A DNA stretch of 64,000 nt from Eisenbergiella porci. Lineage in GTDB: Bacteria; Bacillota; Clostridia; Lachnospirales; Lachnospiraceae. The stretch covers positions 1 to 64,000 of the forward strand of contig NZ_VUMI01000006.1 in NCBI RefSeq assembly GCF_009696275.1, given 5' to 3'. The notes below the pieces were generated by a model that saw nothing but the letters and a program-made list of their open reading frames with translations, had not been told where the DNA came from and ran no database searches. A program made the translations under genes and the position numbers. Shown piece after piece: positions 35,737 through 45,768 of the stretch (within the stretch, counting starts at the first letter, position 1; each line of letters opens with the position of its first letter).

Positions 35737-37413
35737 ATGCTGAATTATAAGAGATACAGGAAGAATCCGGTAATTGATTACCCGGAAAGAGAATGGCCGG
35801 GGAAGGAGATTGAGAAGGCGCCGGTGTGGTGCAGCGTTGACCTGCGGGATGGAAACCAGGCGCTGATCGATCCCATGATTGTGGAAGAAAAAATTGAGAT
35901 GTTCCAGTACCTGGTAAAGCTGGGCTTTAAGGAGATCGAAATCGGCTTTCCGGCTGCGAGCCAGATAGAGTTCGATTTCCTGCGTCAGCTGGTAGACCGT
36001 AAGCTGATACCGGATGACGTGCGGGTACAGGTGCTGACCCAGTGCAGGGAAGAGCTGATTGACCGCACCTTTGAATCCATTGAAGGCTGTAAACAGGCGG
36101 TTGTACATATTTACAATTCCACCTCCACCCTGCAGAGGGACGTGGTATTCCATGCTTCCCGGGAAGAAATAATTGCTATCGCGGTGAAGGGCACCAAAAT
36201 GGTGAAGGAACGCGCCGAAAAGTTCCCGGGTAAAATTATTCTTGAATATTCCCCGGAGAGCTTCACGGGAACGGAGCTGGATTTTGCGCTGGAAATCTGT
36301 ACGGCAGTCCAGGATACCTGGGGGCCTACGAAGGAAGAGCCTATGATCATAAATCTTCCTTCCACCGTGGAGATGAATACGCCCAATGTTTATGCGGATC
36401 AGATTGAATGGATGAACCGGCATTTCAAAAACAGGGAAACTATCGTGCTCAGCGTACATCCCCACAATGACCGGGGAACCGGCGTGGCAAGCTCGGAGCT
36501 GGCGCTTCTGGCCGGGGCGGAAAGAGTGGAGGGAACTCTTTTTGGAAACGGAGAGCGTACCGGAAATGTGGATCTGCTGACCATCGCTTATAATATGTTC
36601 TCTCAGGGAATCGATCCCCAGCTGAATATTGAGCACATTAATGAAATTATCGAGATATATGAAAGATGCTGCAAGATGCCCATCGATGCCAGACACCCCT
36701 ATGCGGGCAAGCTGGTATTCACCGCATTTTCAGGTTCCCACCAGGATGCCATCAACAAGGGCGTGCAGGCGATGAAGGAAAGAAACAGCCAGATTTGGCA
36801 GGTACCTTATCTGCCGATCGATCCATCCGATATCGGACGGGAATATGAGCCGATTGTCCGTATCAATTCCCAGTCCGGGAAGGGCGGCGTTGCCTTCATT
36901 ATGGATACTTATTTCGGCTTTAAGCTGCCGAAGGCCATGCATAAGGAATTTGCGAATGTGATTCAGAAGATTTCCGAGAAGCAGGGCGAGGTATCACCGG
37001 ATGAAATCATGGAATCCTTCCGTGCAGAGTATCTGGATAAGAAGGAACCCATTCATTTCCGCAGGCTGAAGATTGATGATCTGACCGGGGAAACGAATTC
37101 GGAGTTTGATACCAGGGTGACCGTGGAGTATACGGATCACGGGGAGACGAAGCAGTATACCGCTGTGGGCAACGGTCCTATTGATGCCGTACAGAGGGGA
37201 CTGCAGATGGAGCTGGGCGTGCGGATTAAGGTGCTTGATTACGAAGAGCATGCGCTGCAGAGCGGATCCAATTCCCAGGCAGCGGCTTATATCCATCTTC
37301 TGGATGCGGACAGCGGCCGGGTTACCTACGGCGTGGGTGTAAGCTCCAATATTACAAGAGCCTCCGTGAGGGCTATTTTCTCCGCAGTCAACAGACTGGG
37401 ATTAGGAGAATAA
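35737..37413 (+). CDS. leuA: 2-isopropylmalate synthase
   Basis: First committed step of leucine synthesis (2-ketoisovalerate plus acetyl-CoA). 558 residues, the long LeuA2-like form. Catalytic TIM-barrel motifs: SVDLRDGNQALIDPM, HPHNDRGTGVASSELALLAGA, GTLFGNGERTGNVDLLT. The C-terminal ~130 residues form the LeuA dimer/leucine-sensing domain (GPIDAVQRGLQ...). SD is ACAGGAGG. No T-box or leucine-rich leader peptide was found in the ~110 nt upstream, so control by attenuation is not evident. It is monocistronic. Confidence 0.95.
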   Translation: MLNYKRYRKNPVIDYPEREWPGKEIEKAPVWCSVDLRDGNQALIDPMIVEEKIEMFQYLVKLGFKEIEIGFPAASQIEFDFLRQLVDRKLIPDDVRVQVLTQCREELIDRTFESIEGCKQAVVHIYNSTSTLQRDVVFHASREEIIAIAVKGTKMVKERAEKFPGKIILEYSPESFTGTELDFALEICTAVQDTWGPTKEEPMIINLPSTVEMNTPNVYADQIEWMNRHFKNRETIVLSVHPHNDRGTGVASSELALLAGAERVEGTLFGNGERTGNVDLLTIAYNMFSQGIDPQLNIEHINEIIEIYERCCKMPIDARHPYAGKLVFTAFSGSHQDAINKGVQAMKERNSQIWQVPYLPIDPSDIGREYEPIVRINSQSGKGGVAFIMDTYFGFKLPKAMHKEFANVIQKISEKQGEVSPDEIMESFRAEYLDKKEPIHFRRLKIDDLTGETNSEFDTRVTVEYTDHGETKQYTAVGNGPIDAVQRGLQMELGVRIKVLDYEEHALQSGSNSQAAAYIHLLDADSGRVTYGVGVSSNITRASVRAIFSAVNRLGLGE

Positions 37414-37497
37414 TTAACAAAATAATAAACAGAATAAGAAGCAGGATAAAAAGAAGGATAATTGCAGCGGTCCAGGCTGGGCTGCCGCAATGAATGT

Positions 37498-37570
37498 CCG
37501 CCGCGCTGTGAATGCGTCAGCTTTTCTGTTGGGAAGAGACTGCCGATTTACAGTGCGGCGGTATTTTTTA
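37498..37570 (+). terminator. Terminator after leuA
   Basis: CCGCCGC (37498-37504) pairs with GCGGCGG (37555-37561), with further pairing of CTGT/ACAG inside, then TATTTTTTAT. The rest of 37414-37738 has no recognisable gene. Confidence 0.7.
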
Positions 37571-37738
37571 TCCCAAGGAATGAGGCTGGCGGCAGTTTGG
37601 CAGCGTTTTCTTACGCTGTCAGGACTGTCAATGTTGGCGGTTGTTCGAAGACTGTGCATATGTTAAAATGGTAACAGCAGTTTTTGTTTTAACAAAAAGG
37701 CCGGTAATGAATAGGCATCGTACTGCAGGGGGGAAGGT

Positions 37739-40087
37739 ATGAAACGTTTTTCTTTGTTCTGGCAGATTTTCATAATGATTTTTTGTGTCCTGATCATTCC
37801 CACTTCTTTGTTTTCCTATTATGCCATGGATCGTGTATCCAAATACTCGGAGGAAAGTATTGCGGTATCCAAGGTGGATAACCTGGAATCGCTCAGCAAG
37901 GCGACAGAAATGGTTCTGAACAGCTTTTCCAGGAATGTAATACAGTTTGCCAACAGCGCCTCGTACAGGAATTTGGGGGGAATCAATTCCTATCAGATCC
38001 TGAATTCTGATTTCGGAATGGTGAAAACAGCCTGGGAAGCGCAGTCCTATCTGAACAGGCTGTTCGGTACGGAAAAAATGGTGCAGTCCTGCTTTTATAT
38101 CAGCGAGGACAGCGATTATGTAATCTCCACAGATAAAGGGATCTGCCGGGCGGATAACTATTCCCCTCAGGACTGGCTTGAGGAGGAGACCAGTGAGAAG
38201 CCAGGACTTTCTGGAAAATGGGTGGCGAGGAATCTGTACACCACTCAGGAGACTGAGGAAGGAAAAAGCAACCGGAACCAGGTTGCTGTGCTCTCTTATG
38301 TATATTCCATTAACCCGCTGATTTCAGCCAAAGGAGGCACGATTGTCTGTAATATTTATTTGTCGAAGCTCAGCGATTTCCTGAATCCATCCAGGCAGGC
38401 CCAGGGGATCTGCTATATCCTGGATGAAAATAATAATGTGATCTGCCATCCTGATAAGGCGTTGTTTTCATCCGGAGATGAGGAACGTAAAATCATGGAA
38501 CGAATTTCAGCTATGAAGCTGGAAAAGGGGTATTTCGGCTATGAAGAGGCGGACGGACGCTATTTATGCGCTTTTAAAAGGTCAAGCTTCAACAACTGGA
38601 CCTATGTGGCAACCTACAATCAGGAGGAGGTAATGAGGCAGGCCAAGGAAATTTCCTACAGCGCCGTGCTGATGATTATCCTTGCCGTGGCAGTGGAAAC
38701 GATTCTGGTGCTGCTTATATCCTACCGGATATTTAAGCCCTTCCGTATGCTTTTCAACAGTGTAAAGGAAAACATGACGAAGAAAATGGCCGGTAAAATG
38801 ATGGATAAAGAAGCGCCGAGAAATGAAATATATTATCTGAACGATGTATTTGAAAAGATGAAGTTCGAAGAAAGCCAGATCCACGATATTCTGGAAAAAA
38901 GGAACTCGGACGCCCAAAGGCTTCACTTGCGTGAAATGCTTACCGGGACGCTGGAATCCAGCGAGAAAAAGGAAAACCTGGAGAAGCTGTTCCCTTATGA
39001 GCATTTCATGGTGCTTCTGGCAAGCGTGGACGGGGGAAGCGATCTGCTGCGCAAATATAATTCTGACGAGCGTATGTATTATTTCCTGCAAATAGAGGAT
39101 CTTTTCAGTAAGAAACTGAACCAGGAGGGATATGCGGCCAGGGCCATGCGCTTCCGTTCCACCACCTGTGCGGTGGTCCTGAACATCAAAACCTATGATC
39201 AGCGTAAAGTGGCGTCCTTTATAACCGGACGCATGGGAATTTTTAAGGAGGAACTGAAAAAGATTCTGGATTATACGATGACTATCGGCGTCAGCTCTGT
39301 GCATGCGGATATTGATGATCTGAATGAATGCCTGGCGGAGGCCACGGCGGCGATGAAGCACAGGATTATAGCGGGTAAGGATCAGATCATCTTCTGGAAT
39401 GACCGGATAAATGAGAGCCAGAGATACTATTATCCCTATGACAGTGAGAATAAAATCATCAATTACCTGCGACTGAAGAAAATGGATGCCATTGATCAGG
39501 AGCTGGAGCACATCAGGGAGCAGATAGTGGCCATAGAGGATATTTCCTATGATAATGTGGTGCTTATTTACCAGCAGCTGATTGGGGCGATTATCAAGGC
39601 GCTTGTGGAAGAAAAGGTGAAGATATCCCGTTTTCTGGGTAATGGGAGAAAGGCTTATACGGCAATTGCGGAAAAGGATACCATAGAGGAGATAGAAGCC
39701 TTTCTGAAGGAATTTATTCAGACCATACTGACCTATCTGGAGCAAAGCGATGAACAGAAGGAGAATATGAAGCTGTATGACCGGATCACCTCCTATCTGG
39801 ACGGGCATTATAAGGAAGATATTGATTTTGAGGAGGCCGCCGCCAATATGGGCATCAGCTATTCCTATATGCGCCGCGTGATGAAGGAGGATGGGGATAT
39901 CAGTATTGTGGATTATGTGAACCGCCTGAGAATCAAGGAAGCAAAAAGGCTGCTCCAGACAACGGAGCTGAAAACCCACGAGGTAGCGGAGCAGGTGGGC
40001 TACCACAATGTACAGAGCCTGAACCGGTTTTTCAAAAAATACGAGGGCACAACCCCGAATGCGGTAAGAAGCTTGGACAAAAAGTAG
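37739..40087 (+). CDS. Membrane-bound AraC-family regulator with Cache-like sensor
   Basis: A 782-residue one-component regulator. TM1 (about 8-28, IFIMIFCVLIIPTSLFSYY) is followed by an extracellular Cache-like sensor (about 30-300), TM2 (about 305-328, SAVLMIILAVAVETILVLLI), a cytoplasmic linker with a degenerate GGDEF-like segment, and a C-terminal AraC HTH (about 680-782, DIDFEEAAANMGISYSYMRR and HEVAEQVGYHNVQSLNRFFKKY). Such proteins sense a sugar outside and switch on the adjacent transporter; here the three ABC genes start 350 nt downstream in the same direction. Strong GGGGGGAAGG precedes the ATG. Confidence 0.9.
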   Translation: MKRFSLFWQIFIMIFCVLIIPTSLFSYYAMDRVSKYSEESIAVSKVDNLESLSKATEMVLNSFSRNVIQFANSASYRNLGGINSYQILNSDFGMVKTAWEAQSYLNRLFGTEKMVQSCFYISEDSDYVISTDKGICRADNYSPQDWLEEETSEKPGLSGKWVARNLYTTQETEEGKSNRNQVAVLSYVYSINPLISAKGGTIVCNIYLSKLSDFLNPSRQAQGICYILDENNNVICHPDKALFSSGDEERKIMERISAMKLEKGYFGYEEADGRYLCAFKRSSFNNWTYVATYNQEEVMRQAKEISYSAVLMIILAVAVETILVLLISYRIFKPFRMLFNSVKENMTKKMAGKMMDKEAPRNEIYYLNDVFEKMKFEESQIHDILEKRNSDAQRLHLREMLTGTLESSEKKENLEKLFPYEHFMVLLASVDGGSDLLRKYNSDERMYYFLQIEDLFSKKLNQEGYAARAMRFRSTTCAVVLNIKTYDQRKVASFITGRMGIFKEELKKILDYTMTIGVSSVHADIDDLNECLAEATAAMKHRIIAGKDQIIFWNDRINESQRYYYPYDSENKIINYLRLKKMDAIDQELEHIREQIVAIEDISYDNVVLIYQQLIGAIIKALVEEKVKISRFLGNGRKAYTAIAEKDTIEEIEAFLKEFIQTILTYLEQSDEQKENMKLYDRITSYLDGHYKEDIDFEEAAANMGISYSYMRRVMKEDGDISIVDYVNRLRIKEAKRLLQTTELKTHEVAEQVGYHNVQSLNRFFKKYEGTTPNAVRSLDKK

Positions 40088-40105
40088 ATGGAATTTTATT
40101 GATAA

Positions 40106-40148
40106 AGGCCATATTTCATCAAAATGATGGTGGAATATGGCTTTTTTA
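40106..40148 (+). terminator. Terminator after the AraC sensor gene
   Basis: CCATATT (40109-40115) pairs with AATATGG (40134-40140), with CATC/GATG inside, then CTTTTTT. Confidence 0.8.
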
Positions 40149-40281
40149 ATTGCTTAATATACAAAATGCTGTATGGTTTTTGATTTTGACTTTTAAAAAT
40201 GACACAAAATTGGGCATAAATCAGGCTGAAAATGAAAGCAGGGTAATTATAAAAAGAAAATTAAAAAAGTATAAACTCTGG

Positions 40282-40309
40282 AAAAGCCCATATTTTCAGG
40301 CTTTTTTTT
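40282..40309 (+). terminator. Second terminator before the ABC operon
   Basis: AAAAGCC (40282-40288) pairs with GGCTTTT (40299-40305), followed by a T run. Together with the preceding one it insulates the transporter promoter. Confidence 0.65.
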
Positions 40310-40346
40310 AACACTCAAAATTGATTCCGGCTATCAAAAATGATAA

Positions 40347-40375
40347 TTTACAAAATTTTGTATGACGGATATACT
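40347..40375 (+). promoter_or_regulatory. Promoter of the first sugar ABC operon
   Basis: TTTACA (40347-40352) and TATACT (40370-40375) are 17 nt apart. AT-rich repeats between 40310 and 40350 may hold the AraC-type binding site. Confidence 0.65.
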
Positions 40376-40433
40376 GAGGGCAAGAAAACGGCAGACGAAA
40401 TGTCGTTGCGGAAGGGAAGGAAGGGAAATTATT

Positions 40434-41405
40434 ATGAGTGCTGTAAAGAAAGCAGTGGCAACTGATAATAAGATGACAGTGAAAAATGCCAGGAAGAAAC
40501 AGCGAAGCTTTGCATCCTGTTTTAAACGGGACTGGCAGCTATATTCATTACTGTTAATACCGCTTGCGTTTTGTATCATTTTCAAATATGTTCCTATGGG
40601 ATGGCTGCAAATCGCTTTTAAGGACTGGAAAATAAAGGATGGCTTTTTCGGAGGTGAATGGGCCGGGCTGGAGATATTCTCCAAGGTGTTCCATCACAGA
40701 AACTTCTTAAAGTCACTGAGGAACACGCTTCTGTTAAATGTACTGGATTTGGTGGTAAGCTTCCCGATGCCGATTATCCTGGCCTTGCTGCTGAATGAAA
40801 TCAGGAGCCTGAAATTTAAAAAGGTTACGCAGACATTATTATATTTGCCTCACTTCCTTTCATGGGTTATCATCGGCGGCCTTGCTTACCAGCTCCTTTC
40901 CGTAAATACAGGTGTGGTAAACGCGCTGATTCAGAGCCTGGGAGGCACGCCGGTCAACTTCCTCCAGGAAAACGCAAGCTGGCTTGTCACTTACATTATA
41001 GTAGGGGCGTGGCAGTCCATGGGATGGGGGACCATCATTTATCTGGCCTCCATCACCTCAGTAAATCCGGAGCTGTACGAAGCGGCCAGGGTGGACGGGG
41101 CAAACAGATGGCAGCAGATGCTGCATGTAACGCTTCCCTGTATTCGGAGTACCATTGTTGTCCTTCTGATTATGCAGCTGGGCAAGATTATGGGAGGTTC
41201 CTTTGAACGTATCATGGCGCTGATGAATTACGCGGCTACGGAATATACCACAACCATTCCGGTACTGGTATATCAATGGGGTATCCAGGATATGAAGTTC
41301 AGTCAGTCTACAGCTTTAGGGCTGTTCCAGTCGGTAATCGGACTGCTGCTGGTTCTTGCCTCGGATTTCATTGCGAAACGAATGGGCGAGAACGGCCTGG
41401 TATAA
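40434..41405 (+). CDS. Sugar ABC transporter permease, LplB-like
   Basis: A 323-residue inner-membrane subunit of a CUT1-type importer with six TM segments. The coupling EAA loop reads YEAARVDGANRWQQMLHVTLP. ATG 40434 follows GGAAGGG; upstream in-frame codons have no site and follow the promoter too closely. No ATPase gene is present in the operon, as usual for LplABC-type systems that share a general MsmX-like ATPase encoded elsewhere. The substrate is probably an oligosaccharide. Confidence 0.9.
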   Translation: MSAVKKAVATDNKMTVKNARKKQRSFASCFKRDWQLYSLLLIPLAFCIIFKYVPMGWLQIAFKDWKIKDGFFGGEWAGLEIFSKVFHHRNFLKSLRNTLLLNVLDLVVSFPMPIILALLLNEIRSLKFKKVTQTLLYLPHFLSWVIIGGLAYQLLSVNTGVVNALIQSLGGTPVNFLQENASWLVTYIIVGAWQSMGWGTIIYLASITSVNPELYEAARVDGANRWQQMLHVTLPCIRSTIVVLLIMQLGKIMGGSFERIMALMNYAATEYTTTIPVLVYQWGIQDMKFSQSTALGLFQSVIGLLLVLASDFIAKRMGENGLV

Positions 41406-41420
41406 GGAGGAGTTGAAAAA

Positions 41421-42341
41421 ATGGCGGAACAGTTAAAAGTAAAAAGAAAAAAAGTATGGAATAAATCAAGGGTCTGCACCCTGATTGCCAATATTCTTAT
41501 CTATACATTTGTGGCGGTTGTCAGCCTCAGCTGCGTGCTTCCGTATATCCATGTCATTGCCAAATCTCTCAGCTCGGAGAGCTATGTAATTGCCAAAAAG
41601 GTTTTCCTGCTTCCAAGAGGTTTTACCACGGAAGCATACATTAAGGTTTTTCATGATAATTCCTTTATCGTATCCTTTTTTGTAACGGTTATCATGACGG
41701 TCCTTTTCACCCTGTTAGGTATGGTAATCACCCTGTGCGCCGCGTATCCTCTTTCCAGAAAGGAGCTGCGGGGCAGAAGAGTCATCAACTTTTTCTTCAT
41801 CTTTACCATGTATTTTGCAGGTGGGATGATTCCTGACTACATACTGATTAACAAGCTGGGAATGCTGGAGAAAATGTCTGCGCTGGTTCTGCCGCTGGCC
41901 TTCAGCGCCTATAACCTGGTCATTATGAAGAACTCGCTGGAATCCAGCATCCCGGACAGCCTGGTGGAATCGGCGGTTATCGACGGCGCGAATCATTATA
42001 CGATTCTCGGGAAGATTATTATCCCGCTGTCCAAACCGATTCTGGCAACCCTGACCCTGTTCTATGCGGTAGGGCGCTGGAATACATACAGTGACGCGAT
42101 GTTTTATATCAAACAGAATGTGTCCTTAAGGCCCCTGCAGCTGAAGCTGTACTATCTGATTGTGGCCGCTACGGAAAGTATCCAGGGCTCCGTCAATGAT
42201 GTGAATATGTCCACCATAACGGATCCGGAAATCCTGAAGGCGGCCTGTATCGTATTTGCAACAATTCCTATTATCTGTGTCTATCCTTTTGTACAGAAGT
42301 ATTTCGTACAGGGCACCATGATCGGCGCGGTAAAGGGATAA
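41421..42341 (+). CDS. Sugar ABC transporter permease, LplC-like
   Basis: A 306-residue second CUT1 permease with six TM segments and the EAA-type loop VESAVIDGANHYTILGKIIIP. It ends with the family tail FVQGTMIGAVKG. It starts 15 nt after the first permease behind AAGGAGG and would form the heterodimeric pore with it. Confidence 0.9.
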   Translation: MAEQLKVKRKKVWNKSRVCTLIANILIYTFVAVVSLSCVLPYIHVIAKSLSSESYVIAKKVFLLPRGFTTEAYIKVFHDNSFIVSFFVTVIMTVLFTLLGMVITLCAAYPLSRKELRGRRVINFFFIFTMYFAGGMIPDYILINKLGMLEKMSALVLPLAFSAYNLVIMKNSLESSIPDSLVESAVIDGANHYTILGKIIIPLSKPILATLTLFYAVGRWNTYSDAMFYIKQNVSLRPLQLKLYYLIVAATESIQGSVNDVNMSTITDPEILKAACIVFATIPIICVYPFVQKYFVQGTMIGAVKG

Positions 42342-42408
42342 TGCACCCATTAACTATGGCAGTTCCCGCGAAAGCGGATGAATGTAAAACAATTTAGGAG
42401 GTAGTAAA

Positions 42409-44103
42409 ATGAAAAAAGCTTTACAGAAAATCGTTACTGCTGGTCTGATTTCCGCAATGGCAATCGGCACCCTTGCAGGATGCGGCAGCTCTAATGAGAC
42501 CGCTTCAACACCGTCACAGCCCTCTGAAACCAAGGCTGAAGCATCCACGGAAGCGGCAGCGGAGTCCACAGAGGCAGGCGATACGGCAGCCGCCGGAGAA
42601 TTTACGGATTATTCCGCCGGATTCCCGGAGACAGTAACACTCCAGGTTCCCGTATATGAAAGAGGCTGGGAAGGCTGGAATCCCACGGACAACTACTGGA
42701 CCAAATGGATTCAGGAAAATTTCGGCGACAAATATAATGTAAACGTAGAATTTGTTTCCATCGGCCGCTCCACCGAGGTACAGGACTTTACACAGCTTCT
42801 GTCCGCAGGAAGCGCTCCCACTTTTATTTTCCACTATGATTATCCCAATATCCTGGCGTACTATTCCCAGGGCGCATACCAGGAACTGAACGCGGATGAA
42901 ATCGCTTATTACGCTCCCACCTTCTGGGGAACCATGGGAGAAACCATCCAGGATTACGGCGTAATCGACGGCAAGCTGATGGTAGTTATGGGCAACAGGA
43001 CAGAGCTGGTATCCTCCAACTGGGGTACTCTGGTACGTAAGGACTGGATGGACGCGCTGGGAATCGATATGCCCACCAACCTTGACGAATACAACGACAT
43101 GCTGATGAAATTCAAGGAAGCCGGCTATGGCTATGCATCCGCCCCGCTGCTTGCAAAATCCTTCAACTTTGACTACAACTTCAGAGGCTGGCCGTATGAC
43201 GAAGAAGGCAGAGCTCTTAACTCCGACCTGGCAGTTGCTTCCTTTACCTGGGAGCCTACCAAGGCTTATCTGAAAAACCTGAATTATCAGTACCAGAACG
43301 GTCTGGTTGACCCGGACTTCTATCTGGATACCGACGGAAACCAGTCCAAATCCAACTTTGTTGCAGGCAAGGCAGCAACCTATCCATGCTACATCAATGC
43401 AGGAACCCAGGAAAACGTAATCGATCCGCTGCTTGAGCAGAACCCGGATGCTGAAATCGTGATTCTTGACCCTGCTGCAGAAGTACCCGCAGGCGACAAG
43501 CCCCAGGGACGTAAATACTGGCCTTTCGGCATGATTTATGGTATTAATGCGGACGCTACCGACGAAGAAAGAATTGCAGCCTGGATGTATATCGAATGGA
43601 TGAGCCAGGAAGACGTAATCGATACCTTGCAGAACGGCTTTGAAGGCAAGAACTACGAAGTAAATGAAGAAGGCGTTAAGGTTCCTACCGGCTACACAGG
43701 AGAAGAGAAGCTGTCCAATAACGACAACGGCGACTACTGGTGCATGGTAAATGCCAACAAGCAGTATGCAACCGAAGAAGAATGGAGAAAATCCATCATC
43801 TACGTAAATGCTCCCGTAGGCTATGAATACCTCATCGAAAATATCCTTTCCTACAATGACAAATATGATGAATACCGTACGCCGGATACCTGCTTCACAG
43901 TACCGATTGAAACACTGGCTGAGTACTCCTCCGACCTTGCTGAGCTGTGGAAGGAATCCTATGTACAGATTGTTACCAAGGCGGCCACAGAGGAAGATTT
44001 CGAATCTATGTATGAGCAGATGAGCCAGAAGTATCTGGATGCAGGCTATCAGGAAATCCTGGATGAGAAGAAAGCGGCATATGATGCCGGAGAATTCCAC
44101 TAA
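42409..44103 (+). CDS. Sugar-binding lipoprotein, LplA/YtcQ-like
   Basis: A 564-residue extracellular solute-binding protein. The lipoprotein signal (MKKALQKIVTAGLISAMAIG, lipobox LAGC) is followed by a Ser/Thr/Glu/Ala-rich linker (about 25-65) and a two-lobe binding domain of the large LplA type with many Trp and Tyr. AGGAGG lies 8 nt upstream. It is the last gene of the operon; ligand unknown. Confidence 0.92.
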   Translation: MKKALQKIVTAGLISAMAIGTLAGCGSSNETASTPSQPSETKAEASTEAAAESTEAGDTAAAGEFTDYSAGFPETVTLQVPVYERGWEGWNPTDNYWTKWIQENFGDKYNVNVEFVSIGRSTEVQDFTQLLSAGSAPTFIFHYDYPNILAYYSQGAYQELNADEIAYYAPTFWGTMGETIQDYGVIDGKLMVVMGNRTELVSSNWGTLVRKDWMDALGIDMPTNLDEYNDMLMKFKEAGYGYASAPLLAKSFNFDYNFRGWPYDEEGRALNSDLAVASFTWEPTKAYLKNLNYQYQNGLVDPDFYLDTDGNQSKSNFVAGKAATYPCYINAGTQENVIDPLLEQNPDAEIVILDPAAEVPAGDKPQGRKYWPFGMIYGINADATDEERIAAWMYIEWMSQEDVIDTLQNGFEGKNYEVNEEGVKVPTGYTGEEKLSNNDNGDYWCMVNANKQYATEEEWRKSIIYVNAPVGYEYLIENILSYNDKYDEYRTPDTCFTVPIETLAEYSSDLAELWKESYVQIVTKAATEEDFESMYEQMSQKYLDAGYQEILDEKKAAYDAGEFH

Positions 44104-44170
44104 TCCGCTGCTAGGTATAAGCTGAGAAATACTTGCAATATAAGTACAGAGTCCGGCTTTTGATACAGAA

Positions 44171-44186
44171 CGCGCCTGCAGGCGCG
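44171..44186. repeat. Perfect 16-nt palindrome
   Basis: CGCGCCTGCAGGCGCG reads the same on both strands. It lies between the binding-protein gene and the bidirectional terminator. It is probably part of a compound terminator or a regulatory site. Confidence 0.5.
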
Positions 44187-44202
44187 GTAAGATAAAAAAG
44201 AA

Positions 44203-44236
44203 TGCCGCTTCAGAAATTTCTGAAGCGGCACTTTTT
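44203..44236. terminator. Bidirectional terminator between convergent genes
   Basis: TGCCGCTTCAGAAA (44203-44216) is directly followed by its complement TTTCTGAAGCGGCA (44217-44230), flanked by AAAAAAG on one side and CTTTTT on the other. It serves the ABC operon (+) and the DUF3048 gene (-). Confidence 0.9.
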
Positions 44237-44299
44237 ATTGGAGTAAGGCGGAACCGCAGAGCGGGTCAGCCGCTGCCTTTGCTGCATGGCAGGACGGTT

Positions 44300-45466
44300 T
44301 TATTCGTCGTAGCCGAAGGTATCTCCGTCTTTTACAATACAAATCATGGTCTTTCCGGTGTTCAGCTCAATTTCGTTGCCGTTGTCATCATAGAACTTTG
44401 TAGGTTCGTAATCTGCCGTCTTTTTCCAGTTGACATGGATGCCTCTGCCATTTGTGAAATAATAGCCGTCCCGTTTGGTATCATGTACCTGAAAGGAAAG
44501 ATAACCGTTGTCATCCCTTACTTCCTGATAAGCGAACTGGATCAAGACGTTTTTGAAAGCCAGCTGCTTGTTATCGAATCTGGCATCCACATGGGGCTTG
44601 CCGTATTCGAAGCGGTAGTAAAGCCCGTCATCCGCATTGTATTCGAAAGAAGTTTTGGAAACGGTGTAGGTCTTTGCCATATCAATCTTGCTTGCAGAAA
44701 ATGAATTCTGGTATTGCTCCAGGGTGTTGGGTCTGGATTCGGGAGCAAACTTAAAGTGATCCGGCTTGTAATAATCTCCCCGGTAGGTTTTGGAGATTCC
44801 CAGCTTGTCCATGGCCTCATTTGCCCCTTTGGCGCTCAGATAAGCATTCTGGGGAGCCTTCCTGTCGGAGGTACGATAATAGGCATTGCCGTATACGCCC
44901 TTTTTCCCTGTGCCGCCGTAATTGGCGCCGGTAACATTGTTGGTGCTCTTCTGCTCAATGACAGGCGCGATATAAAAAGGACCGCCAAAATGAAAATAAA
45001 CGGCATCCCATTCAAAAGACCAATATACAAAATAATCACGGCAGCTTCTTACATTGCCGATCCGATCCATGTCGTCCCGGTCCCAGTCCTTGAAAACAGC
45101 CATAAGACGGGTGATCCTGGCTTCTACGGGGCATTCGTACAGGATGTCCGCTCTGGAAAGGCTGTAATGGGGCAGCGCTGAAGAATCATTGGGAACCATC
45201 ACTGCAATGGGCCGCTGGTCTGCGATGTCTCCTGAAATCCATTCATTTGTCAGCGTGCTTCTCACCATTCCTTCTTCGGGAGGAACTTCCTCATTGGCTT
45301 CTTGCGTTGCCGTTTCGCTTTCTGTTTCCACAGGAACGCTTTCCGGTGTTTCCTGTACCGCGGCTGAAGTCGTTTCTTCCGCAGGCGATTCTTCCTTCTT
45401 CCCGCAGCCAAAAAGGAGCGCGGCGCAGGAAAGGCCTGCCAGGAGTAATACGCTCAGTTTTTTCAT
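44300..45466 (-). CDS. DUF3048 (YerB-like) lipoprotein
   Basis: A 388-residue secreted lipoprotein with signal MKKLSVLLLAGLSCAALLFG, lipobox Cys and an acidic Glu/Thr/Pro linker to residue ~70. The DUF3048 N-terminal domain starts at RPIAVMVPNDSSALPHYSLS and includes ITRLMAVFKDW; the C-terminal domain ends with MICIVKDGDTFGYDE. The biochemical role of this Firmicute family is not established, though envelope function is likely. It is divergent from the two-component genes and convergent with the ABC operon. Confidence 0.9.
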   Translation of the reverse strand: MKKLSVLLLAGLSCAALLFGCGKKEESPAEETTSAAVQETPESVPVETESETATQEANEEVPPEEGMVRSTLTNEWISGDIADQRPIAVMVPNDSSALPHYSLSRADILYECPVEARITRLMAVFKDWDRDDMDRIGNVRSCRDYFVYWSFEWDAVYFHFGGPFYIAPVIEQKSTNNVTGANYGGTGKKGVYGNAYYRTSDRKAPQNAYLSAKGANEAMDKLGISKTYRGDYYKPDHFKFAPESRPNTLEQYQNSFSASKIDMAKTYTVSKTSFEYNADDGLYYRFEYGKPHVDARFDNKQLAFKNVLIQFAYQEVRDDNGYLSFQVHDTKRDGYYFTNGRGIHVNWKKTADYEPTKFYDDNGNEIELNTGKTMICIVKDGDTFGYDE

Positions 45467-45696
45467 TGTAAATCCTCACTTTCCTCACGATTTTTCTCAG
45501 GTAAAGAACGGCGCCCTGTGTGAAGGCGCCGTTTTCTGCCCGGCCCTCTGTAGAAGAGGACCGGTGTAAACTTATAAGCCTTAATTGCCATTATAGTCAA
45601 AAAGGGAGGGCTTGTCACTATGCTTTAATGAAAATTAAGGAATTGACTGGCCTGTATTTTTCGTACGGAAATGTGCCTTTTCAAGGATTTCCATTT
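45467..45696. other. Intergenic region with a GC-rich hairpin
   Basis: Between divergent genes. AACGGCGCC (45507-45515) pairs with GGCGCCGTT (45525-45533), followed by TTCTG, and could act as a weak terminator on the + strand or an operator. No gene is seen. Confidence 0.5.
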
Positions 45697-45725
45697 TTGA
45701 TATACTTTACAAGGATGGGTAAAAT
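45697..45725 (+). promoter_or_regulatory. Promoter of the two-component operon
   Basis: TTGATA (45697-45702) and TAAAAT (45720-45725), 17 nt apart, 44 nt before the start codon. Confidence 0.6.
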
Positions 45726-45768
45726 AATAAAGGGATGATAGCAATTTTGTACAAAGAAAAGAGGAAAA

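Noticed and set aside
42514-44100. Long antisense frame opposite the sugar-binding lipoprotein
   Set aside because: The + strand frame has a ribosome site, lipobox and family features. The antisense frame has no site and no motif.
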